Position numbers and translations under genes: made by a program. A model generated the notes under the pieces. That model did no database searches, had not been told where the DNA came from, and saw nothing but the letters and a program-made list of their open reading frames with translations. From the NCBI GenBank assembly GCA_023459675.1, contig JAEWTC010000140.1, positions 1-32,548 of the forward strand: DNA of 32,548 nucleotides, in the 5' to 3' direction. Shown piece by piece: positions 16,354 to 25,100 of the stretch. The stretch is from Bacillota bacterium (GTDB lineage Bacteria > Bacillota > Clostridia > Christensenellales > Aristaeellaceae). The number at the start of each line of letters is the position of its first letter. The first letter of the stretch is position 1.

Positions 16354-17334
16354 TTACCGGATGATGATGCGAAGCGCTTCCTCCGGAAGAACGGTTATTG
16401 CCTTGCGCTGCAGGTATAAGATGTGGTTCTGGTTGCGGTTGATGCGAACCATACTTTCCATCGCAAGCCCGAATGAGAACATCAAAACAGCGATAAGCAG
16501 GCAAAACGCGGAGATGAGGCCTGCGAACAAGTACCCGGAGAAATACCCGACCGATAGATAATGGATGAGAAACATCAGACCGAACACAAATGACGGTGCC
16601 AGGAAAAGCCCGCCAAGGATAGAGAAAAAGCGCATCGGATAATAATCCCGCTGCAGGCCAAGCAGAATACCCATCGTACGCCAGGCATACTTGATGACAC
16701 TGCCCGCAATGCGGCTTTTACGCTCCGGAAAATAGGTCACTTCAACTGCGCGTTCTGCCATAGCGAGATTTTCAAAGTGGAAGAACACAAAACTTTCCTG
16801 CGTATACGTAAAGCGGCCATGAAAGTTTATCCGCAGCAGCACATCCCTTGCATAGGCACGAAACCCGCAGCTAACATCCGAAAACGACTGCCCGCACAAT
16901 CGGCTGACCAAGTGAGACATGCGGTGGTTTCCCCAACGTTTTATCGGTGCCATGTGCTCAATTGCGGTTCCATGGATAAACCTTGACCCGGACACGAAAT
17001 CCGCCTCCTGCCGGAGGATGGGGTCGATCAGCTTCTGGATATCGGCGGGGTTGAACTGGCCGTCGCCGTCCATGTTGACCATCAGATCAAACCCGTGTTC
17101 CACCGCGTAATCCACCGCCGAACGGAACGCGGACCCAAGCCCCATGTTGCGCTTGTGGCGGATGACCATGGCACCCGCTTTGAGCGCGAGCGTGGCGGTA
17201 TCGTCGCTGCTGCCGTCATCGATCACAAGCAGACGGACGCTGTCCACACCGGTGAACGTTTTGGGGATGCCTGCAAGCACGGAGGCGATGGTGGCCGCCT
17301 CGTTATAACAGGGACAGGCGATCAGTAATCTCAT
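16354..17334 (-). CDS. GT2 family glycosyltransferase, DPM1/GtrB-like, with C-terminal membrane segments
   Basis: 326 residues from ATG 17334, supported by AAAGGAGC and by an ATGA overlap with the upstream gene. GT-A motifs: CPCYNEA, VIDDGSSDDT and NMDGDGQ (the DxD-type metal and nucleotide-sugar site), then SGSRF and QESFVFF. Two hydrophobic helices near 225-300 anchor it. Relatives (dolichol-phosphate mannose synthases, GtrB, ArnC) load a sugar from a nucleotide onto a polyprenyl phosphate in the inner leaflet. The upstream neighbour is a large polytopic protein that could use such a lipid-linked sugar, the usual pairing of GtrB with a GT-C partner. Sugar and lipid not determined. Confidence 0.88.
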   Translation of the reverse strand: MRLLIACPCYNEAATIASVLAGIPKTFTGVDSVRLLVIDDGSSDDTATLALKAGAMVIRHKRNMGLGSAFRSAVDYAVEHGFDLMVNMDGDGQFNPADIQKLIDPILRQEADFVSGSRFIHGTAIEHMAPIKRWGNHRMSHLVSRLCGQSFSDVSCGFRAYARDVLLRINFHGRFTYTQESFVFFHFENLAMAERAVEVTYFPERKSRIAGSVIKYAWRTMGILLGLQRDYYPMRFFSILGGLFLAPSFVFGLMFLIHYLSVGYFSGYLFAGLISAFCLLIAVLMFSFGLAMESMVRINRNQNHILYLQRKAITVLPEEALRIIIR

Positions 17335-19073
17335 AGGGTGCTCCTTTCGGTGGTGCGGATAGCCTGGGCGCACACGGCCAGCAGCGGCGGCGCCGTGAAA
17401 TACACGGGCATTGCGTAGCGGAAGTAACCGTTGACGGGCGAAAACAGGCAGCCCAGAAGCGTTAACAGCGCCGGGAGCATGAACAAAAGCAGCTTCCCCT
17501 GCCTGGCCGCAAGCACCGCGGCGAACGCAAACAGGACGATCCATCCGTATACGCCGGGGGCCGCGAAGATGCGAAACGGCGCGTAGGTCAGCAGTCGGCT
17601 GAGTACGGTTTTCAAACTCTCGGCGCGCGGGTTGACCGTGAAATCGAACCGGCCGGCAAGCGCGCCTGCATCGCCCTCCGCCCCCAAAAGGAACGTGGGC
17701 TTGATGGCGGATACGAAACCGGGCATCACGTACCCGTAACTGTTGTGGAAAAACGCGCTCAGGTACGTGGCGGGATACCGCAGACCCAGCTCCAGCCAGG
17801 CCTTCCAGAAGGCGCGCTTCTGGGCGGCGTCCGCGTCGGCCCTCCAGAGGTCTTTCACGGGATCGCTGAGCTGGCCGTTATAGGCGGCTTTGAGTTGATC
17901 CACGGGCAGCACGGCGTTGACAATCTGCGCATAGTCGGCCGGAAGCGAGTCGTTTGCCGCGACGCGCGCCACCTGCTGCAGCGGCACGGTGAGGGTTTCC
18001 GCTTCGGGCGAAGGCTGCGCGCGCAGCGCGGGGATCAGCGCCGCGCAGAGCAAAAACAGCGCGCAGGCGGTGCAGGTGAGCGCGTACAACGCGCTTCGCC
18101 AAACGCCGCTGCGCCTGCAAAGCCCAAAGAACAGCAGCGCCAGAAGCGTGACCGCGGCCAGGCCCGCGCCCGCGTTTCGAAGCAGCGCGCACAGCACGGC
18201 GCTTACGGACAGCCAGACGGACTCCCACGTCCCGGCGGAACCGCGCCGCACCATGCGCCATACGAGCAGCGAAAGCCACAGCACCGCCATGGCAAAGTTC
18301 GTATCCTTCCCCACGCAGAACGCAAACAGCGGAAATACCGGGCACAGCGCGTAAAACCCCAGCGAGGTAAGCACCAGCCATTTCGGCGCGCCGCTCTCCC
18401 CCGCCTGCGCAACCGCAAACCCAAACAGCAGCGCCATCAGCACGCCCTGCGCAAGCACATACAGCGCAATTGCGGCGTCCGCCGAGCCGAAAATCCCCTG
18501 CCCGATCCAGACGAACAACCCGATCAGCCCGGTTTGGAACAGCGGGTTTGCGTTGCTGAGTGCCTTCACGCCGAAAATTTCCAGAAGCTGGGTGATGGAA
18601 TCGTTGGAAACCGTACCCGGCCAGACCACGAGGAGGTAGGGAATCCAGCAGGCGAAAATCACGGCGGCATAGCCAACGGCGGGCAGCCCGCGGGTGAGCG
18701 TTTTCCCCCGCTTCGCCGCTTCCCAGAAAAGCGCCATGCCCATCATAAACGCGGGCACGCGCCCCAGAAAGTAGATCAGCGCCTTGCCCTTATGCTCCGC
18801 TATAAGCCGTACCGAACCGGCATGCTCGAAACTCGCCCCCAGCGTAACGGCCGCCGCGAATAAAACGGCGGCGGCCCAAAGCTGCCACCGCATCAGCACG
18901 CGCGGTATTTGCCATAGAAACAGGTACCCGAAGATCAGCATCACGGGAACGAACACGCGCATCCAAAACGAAAACCGGCCGGAACCGGCAAGCGACAGGC
19001 TCATGGCCGCAAGGGAAAGAGCCCAGCAGAACATCAGCAAACCGGCTTTGCCGATCCGACGTCGCTTGTCCAC
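17331..19073 (-). CDS. Large polytopic membrane protein, GT-C-like (DUF6020-type)
   Basis: 580 residues with about 12 or more hydrophobic segments. After the first four or five helices comes VVWPGTVSNDSITQL, a loop with two acidic or polar positions typical of DUF6020-like proteins and, in outline, of GT-C glycosyltransferases, which keep an acidic residue in the first outer loop. A long outer loop (about 355-430) separates the later helices. GT-C enzymes transfer sugars from polyprenyl-phosphate donors outside the membrane, which would suit the GT2 gene that overlaps it by ATGA. Start is GTG at 19073 with AAGGAGG 7 bases before it and a consensus promoter. Membrane topology is clear; glycosyltransferase activity is inference. 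Confidence 0.72.
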   Translation of the reverse strand: MDKRRRIGKAGLLMFCWALSLAAMSLSLAGSGRFSFWMRVFVPVMLIFGYLFLWQIPRVLMRWQLWAAAVLFAAAVTLGASFEHAGSVRLIAEHKGKALIYFLGRVPAFMMGMALFWEAAKRGKTLTRGLPAVGYAAVIFACWIPYLLVVWPGTVSNDSITQLLEIFGVKALSNANPLFQTGLIGLFVWIGQGIFGSADAAIALYVLAQGVLMALLFGFAVAQAGESGAPKWLVLTSLGFYALCPVFPLFAFCVGKDTNFAMAVLWLSLLVWRMVRRGSAGTWESVWLSVSAVLCALLRNAGAGLAAVTLLALLFFGLCRRSGVWRSALYALTCTACALFLLCAALIPALRAQPSPEAETLTVPLQQVARVAANDSLPADYAQIVNAVLPVDQLKAAYNGQLSDPVKDLWRADADAAQKRAFWKAWLELGLRYPATYLSAFFHNSYGYVMPGFVSAIKPTFLLGAEGDAGALAGRFDFTVNPRAESLKTVLSRLLTYAPFRIFAAPGVYGWIVLFAFAAVLAARQGKLLLFMLPALLTLLGCLFSPVNGYFRYAMPVYFTAPPLLAVCAQAIRTTERSTL

Positions 19074-19109
19074 AGCGGGCCCTCCTTATCGAAGCCTCCG
19101 AATGCAAGT

Positions 19110-19138
19110 ATTTTACCGTTTTTTAAACGGGCTGTCAA
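19110..19138 (-). promoter_or_regulatory. Consensus promoter of the GT2/DUF354 operon
   Basis: On the minus strand TTGACA (19133-19138) and TAAAAT (19110-19115) are 17 bases apart. Transcription should start near 19103, about 30 bases before the GTG start at 19073. Confidence 0.85.
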
Positions 19139-19185
19139 ACCGCGCGGGCAGAAGGCGGCCGCCCCGGAAGCGGCGGGTTGCGTTC

Positions 19186-19215
19186 TTGCAAAACCCAAAA
19201 CGGAAGTGGTATGAT
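19186..19215 (+). promoter_or_regulatory. Putative promoter of the lipoprotein gene
   Basis: TTGCAA (19186-19191) and TATGAT (19210-19215), 18-base spacer. It is divergent from the promoter at 19110-19138, the two -35 boxes lying about 47 bases apart. Start would be near 19222, some 60 bases before the ATG. Confidence 0.6.
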
Positions 19216-19282
19216 ACGTGCAGAGAATTTCCAATTCGTTCCAATCACCGCTGCCTAACCGCCGCAAGAAAGAGGTGTTTGC

Positions 19283-20719
19283 ATGCGCAGGTTTCTTTCG
19301 TACCTACTGGCCGTCCTTTGCCTGCTGCCCGCCGTAACGGCTTGCGCTTCCCCACAGGACGCAGACCTGGCACAGATCATGGCAGGCGGGGAGGCCGTGC
19401 TTGAAGAGGTGCCGTTCCTCTCCCCGTCCGATACGTATACTATACGCATCCCCGCCACCCTGGCTGACACGGTAACGCTTTTGAACGGCACGGCGGAACC
19501 GGCATACACTGACGACGGAAAGTGGCGGACCGTTACGGTGAACGGTTCTGCGCTCCCCCTCGAGGCCGGATACTCGTCGCCTGACGGAAGTAAAATGTTA
19601 TGCCCCGACGGTGCGAACCTCTGGCTTTTCGAGGGCGACACACTCACTCTGTTATCGCCGGATACCGCGCGCAGCGTGGAAGATACCTACGGCAGTTTCG
19701 AGCGCTTACTGCAGTCCGATACGCGGCAGTGGGTGGGTGCGGAAGGCGTAACATGGTCGCAGGACGGGCATTACGCGGTTCTTACCAATTACAAATCTGT
19801 TATACAGATGGTGCGGATGATCTACGGCCTGTATGTGATCGACACGCAAACCGGAAGCATCCTGTGTCTGGACACCTTTCCCAGCAAGTTCGGCACAGGC
19901 GCGGCCTCGGTATTGCAGGCTTGTTTTGACGAAACGGGGCAGATACTGTACGCCATTGTGTTCGGCGACACGAAAAACAACTACGGCGACCCGGTTTCGC
20001 TCGTGCGTTATGACATGGAGACGGGTAAAAAACAGAAACTGTGCGGCAGCGAGATGATCGTGGGCATGCCCAGGCTGCAGGCCGACGCGCAGGGAAGGCT
20101 GTGGAACCTGATCACCCCGCTCAGCAGCGCTGAAAACGCCGGGCTAAACCTGTACGCGGAAACAGACGGCCGGTGGACGATCACACAATATCCCCTGCCG
20201 CAGCCCTGCGCTTCGATGTACCCGGTTTCCATGGAGCTTTCCGCGGACGGAACCGGCTTGTGCCTGGTGCAGCTCAACCGGAGCGAAAATGGCGGCGTGC
20301 AGCTGCCGGCCGTTTTCCGCGTTTCGGAAACCGGCGCACAGTACCAGGGGCTACTCATGATCGACTCCATGGAGGCCCAGGAAGCGCAGCTCGTTCCGCT
20401 GGAAAATTATGTGAACCCGGATATGGCCGCCGCCATTCTTCGCGAAGGCAAGCCGCGCTGCCTGAACGCGAAACTTTCGCCGGACGGCCGGCACGCGCTG
20501 CTGCTCGTGACCAACGGCAGGGAGTACGCCTTCCTGCTGCTGGATATGCAGACGTTCGAATTATGCCGCGTACAAACGCCCAACGGAACGGTATCGCCGT
20601 ACGGAGCTTGGAACGGCGCCGACAAGCAGTATGCAGCGGGATATACCTGGGCATCCGGCAACCGGATTGCAGTATCCACGGAAACCGGCGTGCGTCTTTT
20701 TGAGATTGCAGCGCCATAA
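19283..20719 (+). CDS. Secreted lipoprotein of unknown function, possible beta-propeller
   Basis: 478 residues. The N-terminus MRRFLSYLLAVLCLLPAV is a lipoprotein signal peptide ending in the lipobox VTAC, with Cys21 as the lipid-modified residue; the protein should sit on the outer face of the membrane. The remainder is rich in beta-strand-like segments with repeated patterns such as SPDGSKMLCPDGANLWLF, WSQDGHYAVLTN and LSPDGRHALLLVTNG, as in WD40/TolB-type propellers. No catalytic motif is seen. AGAGGTG precedes the ATG. The next gene, also a membrane-attached propeller-like protein, lies 139 bases downstream, and CvpA follows. I do not recognise a named family. Confidence 0.72.
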   Translation: MRRFLSYLLAVLCLLPAVTACASPQDADLAQIMAGGEAVLEEVPFLSPSDTYTIRIPATLADTVTLLNGTAEPAYTDDGKWRTVTVNGSALPLEAGYSSPDGSKMLCPDGANLWLFEGDTLTLLSPDTARSVEDTYGSFERLLQSDTRQWVGAEGVTWSQDGHYAVLTNYKSVIQMVRMIYGLYVIDTQTGSILCLDTFPSKFGTGAASVLQACFDETGQILYAIVFGDTKNNYGDPVSLVRYDMETGKKQKLCGSEMIVGMPRLQADAQGRLWNLITPLSSAENAGLNLYAETDGRWTITQYPLPQPCASMYPVSMELSADGTGLCLVQLNRSENGGVQLPAVFRVSETGAQYQGLLMIDSMEAQEAQLVPLENYVNPDMAAAILREGKPRCLNAKLSPDGRHALLLVTNGREYAFLLLDMQTFELCRVQTPNGTVSPYGAWNGADKQYAAGYTWASGNRIAVSTETGVRLFEIAAP

Positions 20720-20775
20720 ACATCTGCCGCTGTGCCCTCCCCATGACAACGGCAGCCGCCCGCGGGCATACCAAA

Positions 20776-20812
20776 CGCGCGGGTTGTTTTCCGCGCGGAT
20801 ATTGGATATAAT
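20776..20812 (+). promoter_or_regulatory. Putative promoter with a hairpin around its -35 region
   Basis: TTGTTT (20784-20789) and a perfect TATAAT (20807-20812) are 17 bases apart. CGCGCGG (20776-20782) and CCGCGCG (20791-20797) form an inverted repeat around the weak -35 box. The symmetry may be an operator or chance in GC-rich DNA. Confidence 0.5.
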
Positions 20813-20858
20813 GCAGGGGACGGCATCGGCTACGGGCCAAGCGGAAAGGGCATGACGG

Positions 20859-21968
20859 ATGAAGAAAGGCCTGCGCATTACGGGGATCCTGGCGGTGGCG
20901 CTTTCGGTGATCGCCGTTTTGGCGATCCTTCTGGTTTCGCTGTTCTCGCGCGCGCCGGTGACCACGGTGAAAGCTTACCGGCTGCCCTGCGATTATTCCG
21001 AAAACATACAGCCCTTCGGCTCCTATGTGCTGTTTTACGACGGTGTGAGCATTCACTGCATGAGCGCGACGGGCACCGTGCGCTGGTCGTTCCAGATCGG
21101 CAACGACGCGGGCTTTTCCGCCGGGGACAGCATGATTACGGCCTGGACGGGTTCCACCATCTACGTGATCGACAAAAACGGCAACTCCACCTACAACGAT
21201 AACCTGGGCGACACCATCCAATTCGCCCGCGTGGGAAAGCAATACGTGGCGGCGGTCATCGGCAGCGACACCAGCCCAAGCCTATTGGTAAAAGACCATT
21301 ACGGCGCGCATATGGACATGGAAGCAGACGCGTATGATTACCTGCTGCTTCTGGACGTGGGTTTTTACGGCAAAAACGGCGAATACATGTGGACGCTCGC
21401 GCTGGACGTATACGGCACGGCGGCCAACACCGTGCTCAACACCTACGAAGTCGGCAAAATGAACACGGGCTCGGTTGCGCTGGGCGAGCCGATTACCTAC
21501 GCGGTGCTGTTTGAAAACAGCGTCCTGCGCGTGATCAATACCCGCAAGATGCTTTCCTTCAATTACCGCGGCATTGAAAGCACAACCGCGGGGGTGCTGG
21601 TGTACGGCTGGAAGCTGATGGGCTATGAGGTACCCGACCGCGGGGACGCGCTGATCCTGTTCGCGCCGACGTCGCAGACCGACAGCGTGTTCGATATCCG
21701 CGAACTCCGCCTGATCTCCGGCACGGACGACCGCCAGTACAGCCTGCCGGACACCTGTTTGGGGGCGACGGTGTGGAATAGAAACATCTACGCCCTGTCC
21801 AAGGATATGCTGTACCGGGCGGCGATCGCGGATAACCGCTTCACGAGCTACGAACTGCCCATGGATAAAGACGCGACCCGTTACATCGGCACCCTGCAGA
21901 GCGGCCATATCCTGATCGCATGCGACAACGAAGTCTATGTGCTGACCCTGCCCAGCGCTTCCCGCTGA
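20859..21968 (+). CDS. Membrane-anchored propeller-like protein (DUF5711-type)
   Basis: 369 residues. MKKGLRI then a hydrophobic stretch (about 8-30) gives one N-terminal anchor; the rest should be outside. The soluble part has PQQ/propeller-like strand repeats, for example GTVRWSFQIG, GSTIYVIDKNGN and GEYMWTLALDVYG, where a short Trp/Tyr strand recurs at roughly even spacing. Length, anchor and its place directly before cvpA fit the DUF5711 family of clostridia, whose function is not established. AAAGGG lies about 10 bases before the ATG. A TATAAT-containing promoter is just upstream. The next gene starts 22 bases later. Confidence 0.72.
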   Translation: MKKGLRITGILAVALSVIAVLAILLVSLFSRAPVTTVKAYRLPCDYSENIQPFGSYVLFYDGVSIHCMSATGTVRWSFQIGNDAGFSAGDSMITAWTGSTIYVIDKNGNSTYNDNLGDTIQFARVGKQYVAAVIGSDTSPSLLVKDHYGAHMDMEADAYDYLLLLDVGFYGKNGEYMWTLALDVYGTAANTVLNTYEVGKMNTGSVALGEPITYAVLFENSVLRVINTRKMLSFNYRGIESTTAGVLVYGWKLMGYEVPDRGDALILFAPTSQTDSVFDIRELRLISGTDDRQYSLPDTCLGATVWNRNIYALSKDMLYRAAIADNRFTSYELPMDKDATRYIGTLQSGHILIACDNEVYVLTLPSASR

Positions 21969-21990
21969 CGCGGCGCACGGAGGAAACGCC

Positions 21991-22704
21991 TTGAACGCGA
22001 TTGACTACGGCATTGTGATACTCATTCTGGTGTTTACGCTGTTTGGTTTCTACCGCGGGTTTATGCAGTCGCTGCTCAATCTGGGCGGTTGTTTGCTTTC
22101 GTTTCTGGCCTCGTTTTGGCTGTTCCCCAAGCTGTCGGACGCGATTTCCTCCAATACCGAAATCGTGCGGATGCTGTCCGGCTTTACCGATTCGGGCGTT
22201 GTGCTGGGCGACCTGGACCTGTCCAGCCTTGCGGTCAGCCAGCTGAGCCAGAGCAATATCACCGCCATCGTGGAAAAAGCAAGCCTCCCCGACCCCATCG
22301 GGCGGCTCCTGCAGGCCAATTTAACGGAAAAAGCGTTCACGCCGCTGGGCGACCTTGCGACGAACGTGGGCGATTACATCAACCAGACCATTTTGTCCGT
22401 CAGCATCAACGTACTCAGTTTTATCGTCTGTTTCATATTATGCTTTTTGGTGATCACGATCGTGATCAACCTGCTGAAATCGGTGTTCAAATTCCCGCTG
22501 CTGAAGCAGCTGGACTGGCTTGCGGGCGGCGCGTTCGGCTTTGTGATCGGCTGCGTGCTGTGCTTTGTGGTATTCACCGCGATGCCGGTGTTCCAGAGCA
22601 TCATCCCGATTGAAAACTTTCAGCAGCTGGTGGAAGACAGCGCGCTTGCCAATATCTTCCGCAACGGAAACCTTGTGGTTTCGATCATGAACCGGAAGCT
22701 CTGA
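21991..22704 (+). CDS. CvpA family membrane protein
   Basis: 237 residues from TTG 21991 with GGAGGAAA just upstream. The opening NAIDYGIVILILVFTLFGFYRGF is the CvpA pattern (Asp followed by a hydrophobic helix and GxxRGF; quoted in parts as DYGIVILIL and FYRGF). About four membrane helices follow, with an extracellular-type loop (about 60-125) longer than in colicin V production protein itself. CvpA homologues are widespread in Gram-positive bacteria and affect envelope traits, but the molecular role is unsettled. It probably shares a transcript with the propeller-like gene. It faces the orphan gene at 22721 tail to tail. Confidence 0.85.
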   Translation: MNAIDYGIVILILVFTLFGFYRGFMQSLLNLGGCLLSFLASFWLFPKLSDAISSNTEIVRMLSGFTDSGVVLGDLDLSSLAVSQLSQSNITAIVEKASLPDPIGRLLQANLTEKAFTPLGDLATNVGDYINQTILSVSINVLSFIVCFILCFLVITIVINLLKSVFKFPLLKQLDWLAGGAFGFVIGCVLCFVVFTAMPVFQSIIPIENFQQLVEDSALANIFRNGNLVVSIMNRKL

Positions 22705-22720
22705 CCGCCGCGGCGGATTT
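22705..22720. terminator. Short GC palindrome between convergent genes, possible weak terminator
   Basis: CCGCCGCGGCGG (22705-22716) is a perfect 12-base palindrome followed by ATTTTC on the plus strand, in the gap between the CvpA stop and the convergent gene. Only about 4 bp can form around a tight loop, so termination is uncertain. Confidence 0.35.
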
Positions 22721-23716
22721 TCAGGCTTCCTGAGCGTCTTCGGGCAGATAGAAAATAAAGCGGCAGCGCATGTCCCCGCGGACCGCGCTTTCCATAACCT
22801 CGCCTTCGAGATGGGAAAGCCCCATGCCCGCCAGGAAATGGCTGGCATGCCCCAGGCTGCAATAGCAAACGTCCGGCGAAACCGGCTCGCCCCGCAAAAT
22901 CGCTTCGCGGATGAGCGGGCAATGGCAGGCAAAGTAGCGTTTCAGGGTTTCGTTGGTTTCCTGCAGATACCGCCCGGGCTGGTAGGGTACTTTGGTGACG
23001 ACGATCCCTTTTCTGCCGTCCTTCTCCCCCATTTGCATGTGCACTTCGCCGGTCAGGAAATCATACACCTCGTCGGTCAGCTCCATGGTATACCAAAGCT
23101 CGCCCTTTTCGTGCAGTTCCGTAAGATGCTGGTTGCGTTCCTGCCTTTTAAGATTTAAAAACACGCCGACGGACTGGCAACCCGCGTAGCGTTCGCGTTC
23201 CTTTGCGTCCTGTTCGCGCCAGAATTGATCCGCAATTCCGTGCCGCACCGTGCGCCAGGCCGCGCGGGAATCCGCGGGCGAAAGCACCGCGTTCATGCGC
23301 CCGGTGATCGTTTTCGTGTGCGTATAGCGTTCCGGTTCGGCAGTGCCAAGGGGCGGCAGCGGTTCGCGGAAAATTTGCCCGCAGATCTCCGTACCGTGAC
23401 GTTTCGCAATGATCGACCGCAGAGTTTCCATGGCGTTATGGCAATCCACAAGCTCCAAAAGCGCCACATACTGCGGGCGCAGGCCGCGCCACAGCGTATA
23501 GCCGATGAGCGTATCAAAATTCTCCGGCGTGTTTGTGCCGTTTGCAACCATCCGCGCCGCATACCGCCCGATATCCTTCTTTCCGGCAGCCGCAAGCTCC
23601 GTGCCCTGCTCCCGCAGGCCGGTCTCCAGCGCGCGGATACACCGGATCGCGGTTTCAATCTGCGCATCGGCAGCGCCGCGCGCGCGAAGAACTTCCCCAT
23701 ATGCTGTTGCCATCAT
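22721..23716 (-). CDS. Uncharacterised protein with Cys/His-rich C-terminal domain
   Basis: 331 residues from ATG 23716; AGAGGA 6 bases before it is a better start than an upstream in-frame ATG at 23746. The protein is soluble with no signal peptide. Residues about 150-220 are charged and helical. The C-terminal 80 residues carry an unusual cluster: FACHCPLIREAIL, then DVCYCSLGHASHFL, and GDMRCRFIF near the end, six Cys plus several His. The last element resembles the closing strand of V4R/ATC-hydrolase-type small-molecule domains, and the Cys pairs suggest a metal site; both are impressions, not family assignments. It has its own promoter region with an inverted repeat. No metabolic neighbour gives a clue. 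Confidence 0.7.
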   Translation of the reverse strand: MMATAYGEVLRARGAADAQIETAIRCIRALETGLREQGTELAAAGKKDIGRYAARMVANGTNTPENFDTLIGYTLWRGLRPQYVALLELVDCHNAMETLRSIIAKRHGTEICGQIFREPLPPLGTAEPERYTHTKTITGRMNAVLSPADSRAAWRTVRHGIADQFWREQDAKERERYAGCQSVGVFLNLKRQERNQHLTELHEKGELWYTMELTDEVYDFLTGEVHMQMGEKDGRKGIVVTKVPYQPGRYLQETNETLKRYFACHCPLIREAILRGEPVSPDVCYCSLGHASHFLAGMGLSHLEGEVMESAVRGDMRCRFIFYLPEDAQEA

Positions 23717-23784
23717 GTTCGTTCCTCTCCCGGCAGGCCAAAGCATGTAAAACGCCGATTGGTTCGCCGCCTATTCCGTTTTTG

Positions 23785-23823
23785 CTATACGCCTACTGTA
23801 TAGAAAACAACGGCAGTTGTCAA
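23785..23823 (-). promoter_or_regulatory. Promoter of the Cys-rich protein gene with an operator-like repeat
   Basis: On the minus strand a perfect TTGACA (23818-23823) is followed after 17 bases by TACAGT (23795-23800); TATACA (23797-23802) at 15 bases is the alternative -10. CTATAC (23785-23790) and GTATAG (23798-23803) form an inverted repeat with a 7-base spacer across the -10 and start region, a typical repressor position. Confidence 0.55.
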
Positions 23824-23838
23824 CCGGAATTTGCATGT

Positions 23839-23865
23839 AAAAACCGGCTGCGATTTGCGGCCGGT
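23839..23865 (-). terminator. Rho-independent terminator of serC-serA
   Basis: Read on the minus strand, ACCGGC (23860-23865) and GCCGGT (23843-23848) pair over an 11-base loop and run into five T (23839-23843). It lies about 50 bases after the serA stop. Confidence 0.75.
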
Positions 23866-23912
23866 GGAACCCTGGGGGGGCAGATTTTCCGCCTGATGCG
23901 TCAAAGCTACGC

Positions 23913-25085
23913 TCAGTCGAACGCGCGGACGCGGATCACGCCAGGCAGCGCGCCGATCTCGCAGAGCACGGACTCGTCGGGGTGGCTGTCCAGCTCCATC
24001 ACGGTGACGGCAACTTCCTTGCGGCTTTTGTTGAGCATGCCGCCGATGTTGATCTGCCGGGCGCTGACCGCCGCCGAGATGGAGGACACCATGTTGGGTA
24101 CGTTGTCGTGGATGATCTGCACGCGGGTGCCTTCGTGGTGGCTCAGCATCATATCCGGAAGATTGACGGAGTTTTGAATCTGGCCGAACTCCAGATAGTT
24201 GCGGATCTCCTGCGCGGCCATCACGGCGCAGTTTTCCTCGCTTTCGGGGGTGCTTGCGCCCAGGTGCGGAATGAGAATGGCGTTCTTCACGCCGATCAGT
24301 TCGTCGCAGGGGAAATCGGTGACATACGCCCCGACCTTGCCGGATTCAAGCGCCGCGATCATGGCCTTGGGCTCGATGAGGTCTCCGCGGCTGAAGTTCA
24401 GAATATGCACGCCGCGCTTCATCCTGGCAATGGCGGCGGCGTTGATCATATGCCGGGTGTTCTCGGTCAGCGGCACGTGCATGGTGAGATAATCGGACTG
24501 GGCGTAGGCTTCGTCCATATTGTTGGAGCGTTTCACCGAGCGGCTCAATGACCACGCGCTTTCCACGCTGATGAACGGATCGTAGCCCACGACGTTCATG
24601 CCCAGGCCCTGGGACGCCGCGTTGGCGACGATCGCGCCGATGGCGCCAAGGCCGACCACGCCCAGGGTTTTCCCGCGCACTTCGGGCCCGACGAACTGGT
24701 TTTTGCCTTTTTCCACGAGCTTCTCTACGTCCGGACCCCTGCCCTTCAAGTCGTTCTTCACCCACTCGATACCGCCAGTGATGTTGCGGCTGCACAGCAT
24801 CAGCCCGCAGACCACGAGCTCCGCAACGGCGTTGGCGTTGGCGCCCGGCGTGTTGAACACGGCGATGCCTTTTCTGGTGCATGCGTCGATGGGAATGTTG
24901 TTGGTGCCCGCGCCCGCGCGCGCGATGGCCAGCAGGCTTTGGGGAAGCTCCATGGAAAGCATATCAGCGGAGCGCACCAGGATGCCGTCGGGAACGGGTT
25001 CGTCCCGGGCGATGAGGTATTTTTCCGCGCTCAAGTACTCGTGGATGACGTCCGAAATCTCGTTCAGGGTTTGAATTTTATACAT
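23913..25085 (-). CDS. serA: D-3-phosphoglycerate dehydrogenase
   Basis: 390 residues. The NAD-binding motif VVGLGAIG (about 143-150) lies within a D-2-hydroxyacid dehydrogenase domain; NFSRGDLIEP supplies the catalytic Arg and PHLGAST the catalytic His. A C-terminal ACT-like domain (about 320-390: RVQIIHDNVPNMVSSIS) is the usual site for serine feedback. The enzyme oxidises 3-phosphoglycerate to 3-phosphohydroxypyruvate, the first step of serine synthesis. The short form without the intervening ASB domain is common in Firmicutes and Bacteroidetes. GGAGGGGC precedes the ATG. It follows serC by 15 bases, so the two make consecutive pathway enzymes from one message. serB is not in the window. 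Confidence 0.95.
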   Translation of the reverse strand: MYKIQTLNEISDVIHEYLSAEKYLIARDEPVPDGILVRSADMLSMELPQSLLAIARAGAGTNNIPIDACTRKGIAVFNTPGANANAVAELVVCGLMLCSRNITGGIEWVKNDLKGRGPDVEKLVEKGKNQFVGPEVRGKTLGVVGLGAIGAIVANAASQGLGMNVVGYDPFISVESAWSLSRSVKRSNNMDEAYAQSDYLTMHVPLTENTRHMINAAAIARMKRGVHILNFSRGDLIEPKAMIAALESGKVGAYVTDFPCDELIGVKNAILIPHLGASTPESEENCAVMAAQEIRNYLEFGQIQNSVNLPDMMLSHHEGTRVQIIHDNVPNMVSSISAAVSARQINIGGMLNKSRKEVAVTVMELDSHPDESVLCEIGALPGVIRVRAFD

Positions 25086-25100
25086 ACTGCCCCTCCGCCG

